A stretch of DNA of 13,928 nt from an uncultured Myxococcales bacterium. Lineage in GTDB: Bacteria; Myxococcota_A; Polyangia; Polyangiales; Polyangiaceae. The notes under the pieces were generated by a model. That model made no database searches. It was not told the DNA's origin and worked only from the letters and a program-made list of their open reading frames with translations. Where the stretch lies: positions 1 through 13,928 of the forward strand of contig CALKVG010000115.1 of NCBI GenBank assembly GCA_937998045.1, written 5' to 3'. The position numbers were made by a program, and so were the translations under genes. Each line of letters opens with the position of its first letter. Within the stretch, counting starts at the first letter, position 1. This document shows positions 5,440 through 11,980 of the stretch, piece after piece.

Positions 5440-7614
5440 ATGCTCGGGCTTCTCGCAATGAGCAACGACCCCCGGCCTCGAACCCGCTCCGGCGCGTCTG
5501 CGACGCCGGCACGCGAGCGAGCCGGGGACGAGCCGCCCGGGCCCGCCGACGGCGCGGAACGTGGTCGAAACCAGGCTGAGCCGCCGGCGTCGGCGCGGGG
5601 TGAAGCCCGCAAGTCCGAACGACCCAGCGTGCGCCCCGGTGGGCCGGAAGCGCTCGTCGGCACGATCATCGGCGGGCGCTATCGCATCGAGCGCCTGATC
5701 GGCGAGGGGGGCATGGGGGCGGTCTACCAGGCCGAGCACACCCACATGCGCAAGCGCCTCGCCGTGAAGGTGCTGCACCCGGAGATGAGCCGACTGCCGG
5801 AGGTGGTCGCGCGCTTCGAGCGCGAGGCGATGGCCGCCGCGCACATCGAGCACCCGAACGTGGCGGCGGCGACGGACTTCGGGAAGCTCGACGACGGCTC
5901 GTTCTTTCTCGTCCTCGAGTACGTCGAGGGCGTGAGCCTGCGCGATGCCATCGCCGGGTCGCCGCTGGAGCTCGGGCGGGCCATCCACATCATGCGCCAG
6001 ATCGCGGGCGCCCTCGGGCGCGCGCACGCGCTCGGCATCGTGCACCGCGACCTGAAGCCGGAGAACGTCATGCTCGTCGCGCGCGACGGCGACGGCGACT
6101 GCGTGAAGGTGCTCGACTTCGGGATCGCGAAGGTGCCCGTCGGTGAGCTCGTGGGCGAGCGGCAGGCGAGCGGGCCGGTGCTCACGCAGCTCGGGATGGT
6201 GTACGGCACGCCGGAGTACATGGCGCCGGAGCAGGCGCTCGGGCAGAGCGTGGACGCCCGCGCCGACCTCTACGCGCTCGGCTGCATCGCGTTCGAGATG
6301 ATCACGGGCGCCCGCCCTTACGATCACGAGAGCAAGGTGACGCTGCTCGGGATGCACGTGACCGCGCCGATCCCGAAGATGAGAGCGCGCGTGCCGGAGG
6401 CGAACGTCCCGCCGGAGATGGAGGCCATCGTGGAGCGGCTGCTGGCGAAGGACGTCGCCGGGCGCTTCGAAGACGCGAAGGAGCTGACGGCGGCGCTCGA
6501 CGCAACGAGCGCGAAGCTCGCGGCGAGCGGACGCATCGCGGAGATCCCCGCGCCTGCGTCGGCGCTGGGGAGCCCGCGCGCGGCGCGCACGAGCACCGCA
6601 GACGCGTCGGGGCCGCGGTCGGCGCTCGCGCTGGGTCCGACGAGCCTGGCGCAGCCGGCGATCGGCCGGCGTGCAGGTAGCACGCCGGCACTCTCTCCCT
6701 CCGAGTCGATCGCAGGGCGGCCGAGCCTCGCCTCGCTCGTCGGCTCGTCGCTCGGGAACGTGCTCAAGGCGGCTCCCTCGTGGCTGACGCCGCGCCTCGC
6801 GGTGGTGCTCGCGGCGGCGCTCGGCGGGATCATCTTGTCGGCGGTCATCGTCGTATCGGCGACCGATCACGGGGGCGGGTCCGCGGCGGGACCGGCGCGC
6901 GGGAGCGCGAGCGCGGCGCTGCCCGCGCCGCCGCCGCGTCCGGCGGATCCAAAGACGGACGAGGTGGTCGCCGCGGCGCAGGCGAAGATCGACAAGGGCG
7001 ATTTCGCGAGCGCGATCGACGAACTGACGCCCGTCGAGAAGAAGGACCCGCGCCGGGCGGACGTGCACGCCGCGTTCGAACGCGCATACACGGGCGTGCG
7101 CAACACGCGCGAGGCGATGCGCGAGGCGTCGCTCTGGCTGGCGGCGGACGCGAACGCCGCGGCCGACGTGAAGCTGGAGGAGGACGTCCGGAACGCGGCG
7201 CTCCTGCGCGAGGCCCAGGACGACGCGTTCGAGGTGCTCGAGTCGAAGATGGGGGTGAGGGGGATCGACATCCTCTACGACATCGCATACGGCTCCTCCG
7301 GGCGTCTCTACCCGCAAGCCGCGGCGCGCGCGAAGAAATCGCTCGAGTCCGCCGAAGTCCGCAAGGCAGCCAGCCCCGCGCTGTCCGTCGTCCTCGCCTT
7401 CCGCGACGCGAAGACCTGCGAGCAAAAGCATGCCCTCCTCGGCGAAGCGCGGGACAAGGGCGACGTCCGCATGTTCGCGCTCCTTCAGCCGTACGAAGCG
7501 ACCCGCGGCTGCGGCTTCTTCGGCCGGTCCGACTGCTACCCCTGTATGCACCGCGACCACGACCTCGACGACGCCCTGCAGGTCCTCCAGGACCGCTCCA
7601 CCAAGCCTCAGTGA
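5440..7614 (+). CDS. Hanks-type Ser/Thr protein kinase with one membrane span and C-terminal TPR-like/Cys domain
   Basis: A 724-residue protein from ATG 5440; ATG 5458 is an equally plausible start, neither having a clear Shine-Dalgarno sequence. Residues 1-70 are disordered and charged. The kinase domain spans about 81-355: GEGGMGAV (88-95, P-loop), K110 (ATP lysine), E129 (helix C), HRDLKPEN (202-209, catalytic D204), DFG (226-228), GTPEYMAPE (256-264). All catalytic residues are present, so it should be active. A Ser/Pro/Ala linker follows, then one membrane segment near 453-474, a Pro-rich stretch, and helices resembling TPRs (506-600). The C-terminus has cysteines at 660, 691, 699 and 702 in a CGFFGRSDCYPC context. 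Kinase is thus cytoplasmic and the tail probably periplasmic. Likely role: transmembrane signalling; ligand and substrates unknown. The N-terminal region contains a diverged copy of the dispersed repeat. Close spacing suggests an operon with the outer-membrane protein gene. Confidence 0.95.
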   Translation: MLGLLAMSNDPRPRTRSGASATPARERAGDEPPGPADGAERGRNQAEPPASARGEARKSERPSVRPGGPEALVGTIIGGRYRIERLIGEGGMGAVYQAEHTHMRKRLAVKVLHPEMSRLPEVVARFEREAMAAAHIEHPNVAAATDFGKLDDGSFFLVLEYVEGVSLRDAIAGSPLELGRAIHIMRQIAGALGRAHALGIVHRDLKPENVMLVARDGDGDCVKVLDFGIAKVPVGELVGERQASGPVLTQLGMVYGTPEYMAPEQALGQSVDARADLYALGCIAFEMITGARPYDHESKVTLLGMHVTAPIPKMRARVPEANVPPEMEAIVERLLAKDVAGRFEDAKELTAALDATSAKLAASGRIAEIPAPASALGSPRAARTSTADASGPRSALALGPTSLAQPAIGRRAGSTPALSPSESIAGRPSLASLVGSSLGNVLKAAPSWLTPRLAVVLAAALGGIILSAVIVVSATDHGGGSAAGPARGSASAALPAPPPRPADPKTDEVVAAAQAKIDKGDFASAIDELTPVEKKDPRRADVHAAFERAYTGVRNTREAMREASLWLAADANAAADVKLEEDVRNAALLREAQDDAFEVLESKMGVRGIDILYDIAYGSSGRLYPQAAARAKKSLESAEVRKAASPALSVVLAFRDAKTCEQKHALLGEARDKGDVRMFALLQPYEATRGCGFFGRSDCYPCMHRDHDLDDALQVLQDRSTKPQ
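5545..5571 (+). repeat. diverged copy C of dispersed palindromic element, in kinase N-terminus
   Basis: The 16 bases 5555-5570 differ at one position from 9902-9917 (copy A), and the following AAAC plus a nearby CAGG recall copy B. The 5' half no longer matches the hairpin arm of the other copies, although CGCCG-A-CGGCG at 5544-5554 keeps a palindromic character. It is read as ERGRN, the same frame as copy B (ERDRN), within a disordered part of the kinase where an insertion would be harmless. Weakest of the three copies. Confidence 0.45.
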
Positions 7615-7670
7615 CCGTCGTCTACGCCCAATGGGCGGGGATTTAGTCTCCTAGTCGACGCGGCCGCGGG

Positions 7671-8603
7671 TTACAGCCCGAAGCGCTCGCGGTTGGCGCG
7701 GACGAATTCGACGTAGGCCTCCGCGGTTTGCTGCGGGGCGATCAGGCCGGATTCGACGGCTTCCTCGAGGGCATTCTTCACTTCGCCGATTTTGCGCGAG
7801 GGCGGGAGGCCGAAGGCGCGCATGATCTCGTCGCCGATTCCGCTCGGCAGCGCGGGGATGCGCGCGTCCTCTTCGGCGAGCGTCGTGATGCGGTGCTGCA
7901 GCTCCTCGATTTGCTGCAGGCCGCGGCGCTTCTTCTCGGGGCGCTTCGTCGTGATGTCGGCGCGCGCCAGGCACAGCAGATCCTCGAGATGCGCGCCCAG
8001 CTCGCGCGCGAAGCGGCGGACGGCGCTGTCGGTCCAGTCGTTGGCGTACTGGTTGGCGCGCAGGTGGTGCAGCACCAGAAAACGCACCGTCTCCTTGAGC
8101 GAGGGCTCGTACCCGAAGAGGCCGATGCGGCGATCGAGCTTCTCGAACATGCGCGTCCCCACCTCCGCGTGGCCGAGGAAGTGCACCTTGCCGTCGGGCG
8201 AGATCGACCGCGTCTTCACCTTGCCGATGTCGTGGAAGAGCGCCGCCCAGCGGACCTCGAGCCGCGGCACCGACTGGCGGACCACCTGCTTGGTGTGCTT
8301 CCACACGTCCTTGTGGCGCCACTCGCCGTCGCCGAAGCCGACCATCGCGTGCACTTCCGGGAAGACCGCCGCGAGCGCGCCCGCTTCGAGTAGCTCGTCG
8401 AGGCCGCGCTCCGGGTCGTCGCCCATGACGACGCGGTCGAGGCGGGCCCGCACCGCCCGCGGGTCGCGCTTGGCGGCCGCGCGAAACTCGTCCGGAGTCA
8501 CCTGAGGGATGACGCTCGGCGCAGGACGCCCCTCGGCCGCAACCGCGGCCATTTCGAGCGCGTCGAACACGCGATCCACCTGCAACGGCGTGGGTTCCGG
8601 CAT
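7671..8603 (-). CDS. HD-domain protein resembling the C-terminal half of CCA-adding/poly(A) polymerase enzymes
   Basis: A 310-residue protein from ATG 8603. The HD phosphohydrolase signature is complete: H103 (KHTKQ), H124-D125 (ALFHDIGK), H145 (GHAEVG), the HH pair at 179-180 and D216 (ARADITTK). The surrounding pattern (DPERGLDELLEAGAL before the HD, ADITTK, then a final GLPPSRKIGEVKNALEEA block at 265-282) is that of the HD/RNA-binding half of bacterial tRNA nucleotidyltransferases. The N-terminal nucleotidyltransferase head (GGxVRD and DxD motifs) is absent; the 40 residues before are unrelated and there is no broken head upstream. I infer a stand-alone phosphodiesterase/phosphatase of tRNA ends or cyclic nucleotides, not a CCA-adding enzyme. 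No clear Shine-Dalgarno sequence precedes ATG 8603. It follows adenosine deaminase on the same strand with a 71-bp gap and converges on the kinase gene. Confidence 0.87.
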   Translation of the reverse strand: MPEPTPLQVDRVFDALEMAAVAAEGRPAPSVIPQVTPDEFRAAAKRDPRAVRARLDRVVMGDDPERGLDELLEAGALAAVFPEVHAMVGFGDGEWRHKDVWKHTKQVVRQSVPRLEVRWAALFHDIGKVKTRSISPDGKVHFLGHAEVGTRMFEKLDRRIGLFGYEPSLKETVRFLVLHHLRANQYANDWTDSAVRRFARELGAHLEDLLCLARADITTKRPEKKRRGLQQIEELQHRITTLAEEDARIPALPSGIGDEIMRAFGLPPSRKIGEVKNALEEAVESGLIAPQQTAEAYVEFVRANRERFGL

Positions 8604-8674
8604 CGGAAGGGGGCGCTTCTAGCACGCAGCGGGGGTGCGCGCGAAAGGGTGACGGAAGAGGCGAGGGTGAACGC

Positions 8675-9793
8675 TCAGGACGAGAGCTGGAGCTTCGCCG
8701 AAGTCGGCACGTGCGGCGCGCCCGGCTGGGCGCCCTCCTCGTCGAGGAACGAGGACAGCTCCTCGCTCACCTTGCGCAGGTACTGCTGCTTGACGTGAAA
8801 GGGGAGGAACGCGCTCTTGAAGCCGCTCAGGATGAGCTGCGTGAGATCGCGCAACGTGAGGCCCATTTGCGCGTGGCAGTGCCAGAGTTCCTTGCTCACG
8901 GTCGTGTCCGTGACCAGGCGGTTGTCGGTGTTCACCGTCACGCGTAGGCCGAGGTTCTTGTAGAGCTTCAGCGGGTGGCTCGAGAGATCGCGGATGGCGC
9001 CGGTCTGGACGTTCGACGACGGGCAGCACTCGAGCGGGATGCGGTGATCGTTCACGTAGTGGAGAAGATCCCCGTTCTCGCGCAGGCGGCACCCGTGGCC
9101 GATGCGGTGCGCCCCGCAGACGTGAATGGCCTGCGCGATCGATTCGGGCCCATACGCCTCGCCGGCATGGATGGTCACGTTGATGTTGTTGTCCCGGACG
9201 AGCTGGAACGCCGCCTTGTGGTGCTTGGCGGGGTGATCGTACTCGGCGCCGGCGAGGTCGAAGCCGACGACGCCGCGGCCCTTGTAGGCCACCGCAAGCT
9301 CCGCCATCTCGAGCGAGTGCTCCGGCGAGACGTTGCGGATGCCGCAGATGATGACGTTCGACTCGATGCCGAGCTTCTCCTGCGCCTCGCGCAGCCCTTC
9401 CAGGACGCTCTCGACGACCGTCGTGAGCTTCAGGCCGCGCCGGGTGTGGAGCATCGGCGCGTAGCGCACTTCCATGTAGCGGACGTTCTCGCGCGCGGCG
9501 TCCTCCGCGAGCTCGAAGGCGATGCGCCGTAGCGCGTCCTCCGTCTGCATGACGCGCAGGGTGACGTCGAACGCCTTGAGGTACTCGACGAGCGAACCGC
9601 AATTTTCGCCGAGGTGCATCGCGGCGCGCAGAGCCTCGGGGTCGCGCGCCGGCAATTCGACCCGCTGGCGCTCCGCAAGTTCGAGGATCGTCTGCAGGCG
9701 GAGCGACCCATCGAGGTGGACGTGTAGGTCGGTCTTCGGGAGCTTTTCGATGAGCTCGAGAGGAATTGTCTTGCCGCTCTGCGGTTGGGGCAT
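8675..9793 (-). CDS. add: adenosine deaminase
   Basis: A 372-residue protein counted from ATG 9793, with ATG 9808 (five residues longer) as the alternative. It hydrolyses adenosine (and deoxyadenosine) to inosine and ammonia in purine salvage, in the cytoplasm. Zinc and catalytic residues of the metal-dependent TIM-barrel deaminases are visible: HVH (24-26) in KTDLHVHLDGS, HAGE (209-212) with zinc His and catalytic Glu, IGHG (231-234), and NTD (288-290) with the zinc Asp. The usual TDDP after it reads TDNR, a variant I know from actinobacterial-type deaminases, so not disabling. Length is normal; the last 25 residues are a variable tail. Neither start has a Shine-Dalgarno sequence, and the oxidoreductase gene begins only 13 nt away in the other direction. 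An adenosine deaminase-like relative with other substrates (adenine, aminofutalosine) is possible but less likely given the motif set. Confidence 0.92.
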   Translation of the reverse strand: MPQPQSGKTIPLELIEKLPKTDLHVHLDGSLRLQTILELAERQRVELPARDPEALRAAMHLGENCGSLVEYLKAFDVTLRVMQTEDALRRIAFELAEDAARENVRYMEVRYAPMLHTRRGLKLTTVVESVLEGLREAQEKLGIESNVIICGIRNVSPEHSLEMAELAVAYKGRGVVGFDLAGAEYDHPAKHHKAAFQLVRDNNINVTIHAGEAYGPESIAQAIHVCGAHRIGHGCRLRENGDLLHYVNDHRIPLECCPSSNVQTGAIRDLSSHPLKLYKNLGLRVTVNTDNRLVTDTTVSKELWHCHAQMGLTLRDLTQLILSGFKSAFLPFHVKQQYLRKVSEELSSFLDEEGAQPGAPHVPTSAKLQLSS

Positions 9794-9806
9794 AAGAAAG
9801 CGTACC
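9794..9806. promoter_or_regulatory. 13-nt gap between two divergent start codons
   Basis: Only 13 bases separate ATG 9793 (minus, adenosine deaminase) from ATG 9807 (plus, oxidoreductase). AAGAAAG at 9794-9800 is a weak Shine-Dalgarno candidate for the plus gene. If the deaminase used ATG 9808 instead, the palindrome CATG at 9806-9809 would hold both start codons. Each promoter must therefore lie inside the opposite coding sequence. Confidence 0.5.
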
Positions 9807-11966
9807 ATGCCGAGCGAGACTCGCCTTGCGACGTGCATGCTGTGCGAAGCCATGTGCGGCATCGCCGTCCACGTCGAGGGACGTCGCGACCCCGGCTCCG
9901 CCGGAGCGTGGTCGAAATCCGAGGAGAAGGCGACCCGGATCGAGGGCGACCGGGAGGATCCGCTGTCGCGGGGTCACATCTGTCCGAAGGCGGTCGCGCT
10001 GGAGGACATACGCCTCGATCCGGACCGCGTAGGTGAGCCGTGCATGCGCGACGGGGGCGCGTGGCGTTCGGTCGGATGGGACGCCGCCATCGACACGGCC
10101 GCGGCGAAGCTCGCGCGGGTCGCGCGGGAGCACGGCCGCCACTCGGTCGCGGTCTACACGGGCAACCCGATGGCGCACAACGGCCACGCGTTCCTCGGGC
10201 GGATGCTCCTGCAGCAGGCGCTGCGGACGCGGACGAACTTCTCCGCCACGAGCGTCGACCAGCTGCCGCACATGCTGGCCGGACTCGAGATGTTCGGCCA
10301 CCAGCTTCTCTTGCCGGTGCCCGACGTCGACCGCACGCGCTTCTTCCTGTGCATCGGCGCGAACCCGCTCGTGTCGGGCGGCAGCCTCATGTCCGCGCCG
10401 GGCGTCGACCGGCGCCTGCGCGAGATGCGCGCGCGGGGCGGCAAGCTCGTCGTCGTCGACCCGCGCCGCACCGAGACGGCGCGCGTCGCGGACGAGCACC
10501 ACTTCGTGCGCCCGGGGACGGACGCGCTCTTTCTCATGGCGATGGTGCGCACGCTCTTCGAGGAGGGGCGCGTGCACCCCGGGCGGCTCGCCGGCTTCGT
10601 GACCGGCCTCGCGGAGCTCGAACGCGCGAGCGCGCCGTTCTCGCCCGAGCGCGTGGCCCCCGTCGTCGGGATCGCCGCGGCGGACGTGCGGCGCCTCGCG
10701 CGCGAGCTGGCGGACGCGCCGTGCGGCGTCGTTTACGGGCGGGTCGGCGTGTGCCAGCAGGAGTTCGGCGCGCTCGCGTCTTGGCTGGTGCTCGCGCTGA
10801 ACGTCCTGACGGGGAACCTGGATCGGCCGGGCGGCGCGATGTTCACGACGCCGGCGATCGACCTCGTGCGCCTGGCGGCGCGCACCGGGCAGCGCGGCGC
10901 GTTCGCGCGGTACAAGAGCCACGTGCGCGGGCTGCCGGAGTTCGGCGGCGAGCTGCCGGCGGCGTGCCTCGCGGAGGAGATCGAGGCGGGGCACGTCCGC
11001 GCGCTGGTGACGCTCGCGGGCAACCCGGTGGCGTCGCTGCCGAACGGGGCGCGCCTGGCGCGCGCGCTCGAAAAGCTGGAAGCGATGGTATCGGTCGACA
11101 TCTACAAGAACGAGACGACGCGCCACGCGCACGTCCTCCTGCCGACGACGTTCGGCCTCGAGCGCGAGCACTTCGATCTCCTCCTCTCGGCGCTCGCCGT
11201 TCGCAACTATTCGCGCTGGTCGATGCCCGTCTTCGATCCACCGCCGGGCGTGCGGGACGACTGGACGATTCTCGCCGACCTCGCGTGCGCGTTCGCCCGC
11301 CACACGCCGGAGCGCGGACGCATGCCGCAGCTCGTGACGCGCGCCGTGCGAGCGCTCGGCCCAAAGCGCATGTTCGACGTCGCCCTCCGCACGGGGCCGC
11401 ACCGCCTCTCGCTGCGAACGCTGCGCAAGCATCCTCACGGGCTCGACCTCGGGCCGCTGGAGCCGCGCTTCCCGTGGGCGCTCTACACGAAGGATCACAC
11501 GATTCACCTCGCGCCGCAGCGCTTCGTGGAAGACGTGCCGCGGCTCGCCGCCACGCTCGACACGCGCGCGCCCGATGGGCAGCTCGTCCTCGTCGGCCGG
11601 CGCACCCTGCGCAGCAACAACTCGTGGATGCACAACAGCCATCGGCTCGTGAAGGGGCGCGAGGCGTGCACGCTCCTCATGCACCCGGGCGACGCCTCTG
11701 CGCGCGGTCTCGCGAGCGGCGTGCGCGTCCGGCTGAAGTCGCGTGTGGGAGAGGTGGAGGTCGCGCTGGAAGTGAGCGACGAGATCGCGCCGGGCGTCGT
11801 GAGCTTGCCGCACGGGTGGGGGCACGCGAAGCCAGGCGTCGAGCTGCGCGTCGCGCGCGAGCACGCCGGCGCGAGCATCAACGACGTGACCGACGACGCG
11901 CGGATCGACGCGCTCAGCGGGAACGCCGCCTTCAGCGGGACGCCGGTGACCGTCGAGCAGGCGTGA
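9807..11966 (+). CDS. molybdopterin-dependent oxidoreductase (DMSO reductase superfamily, formate dehydrogenase-like)
   Basis: A 719-residue protein; ATG 9807 is required because the next Met lies beyond the first iron-sulfur cysteine. C10, C13, C17 and C59 form the CxxCxxxC...C site for a [4Fe-4S] cluster near the N-terminus, followed by the molybdopterin domains (FFLCIGANPLVSGGS at 179-193, KLVVVDPRRTETA at 213-225, NETTRHAHVLLPTTFGLE at 435-452) and the C-terminal dinucleotide-binding domain (RSNNSWMHN 602-610, LPHGWGH 667-673). No Tat signal is present, so it is likely cytoplasmic. At the usual place of the molybdenum ligand (Ser, Cys or Sec) the sequence is TGNPMAHN (118-125), without Cys or Ser. 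No partner subunit is encoded nearby. Substrate is unknown; databases would probably say formate dehydrogenase. Residues 27-42 are an unusual insertion carrying a palindromic repeat. The lipoprotein transferase gene follows after 14 nt. Confidence 0.93.
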   Translation: MPSETRLATCMLCEAMCGIAVHVEGRRDPGSAGAWSKSEEKATRIEGDREDPLSRGHICPKAVALEDIRLDPDRVGEPCMRDGGAWRSVGWDAAIDTAAAKLARVAREHGRHSVAVYTGNPMAHNGHAFLGRMLLQQALRTRTNFSATSVDQLPHMLAGLEMFGHQLLLPVPDVDRTRFFLCIGANPLVSGGSLMSAPGVDRRLREMRARGGKLVVVDPRRTETARVADEHHFVRPGTDALFLMAMVRTLFEEGRVHPGRLAGFVTGLAELERASAPFSPERVAPVVGIAAADVRRLARELADAPCGVVYGRVGVCQQEFGALASWLVLALNVLTGNLDRPGGAMFTTPAIDLVRLAARTGQRGAFARYKSHVRGLPEFGGELPAACLAEEIEAGHVRALVTLAGNPVASLPNGARLARALEKLEAMVSVDIYKNETTRHAHVLLPTTFGLEREHFDLLLSALAVRNYSRWSMPVFDPPPGVRDDWTILADLACAFARHTPERGRMPQLVTRAVRALGPKRMFDVALRTGPHRLSLRTLRKHPHGLDLGPLEPRFPWALYTKDHTIHLAPQRFVEDVPRLAATLDTRAPDGQLVLVGRRTLRSNNSWMHNSHRLVKGREACTLLMHPGDASARGLASGVRVRLKSRVGEVEVALEVSDEIAPGVVSLPHGWGHAKPGVELRVAREHAGASINDVTDDARIDALSGNAAFSGTPVTVEQA
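9891..9924 (+). repeat. copy A of dispersed palindromic element, inside the oxidoreductase gene
   Basis: A short hairpin CCGGC-TCC-GCCGG (9892-9904) is followed by AGCGTGGTCGAAA (9905-9917). The 26 bases 9892-9917 match 13463-13488 at 24 positions. It is read as GSAGAWSKS within a segment of about 15 residues that interrupts the normally short loop between VEG and the IEGD(R)EDP motif of this enzyme family. Reading frame differs from copy B. Confidence 0.7.
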
Positions 11967-11980
11967 GTTACATAGCGGCC

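Noticed and set aside
5401..7560. A 719-codon open frame on the minus strand opposite the kinase
   Set aside because: It is rich in Arg/His/Val from the complement of GC-rich codons, has no recognisable domain, and lies opposite a kinase with all catalytic motifs; a typical antisense shadow.
7625..7637. Hairpin CGCCC-AAT-GGGCG between the kinase and HD-protein genes as terminator
   Set aside because: Only a 5-bp stem and no following T-run; too weak to call.
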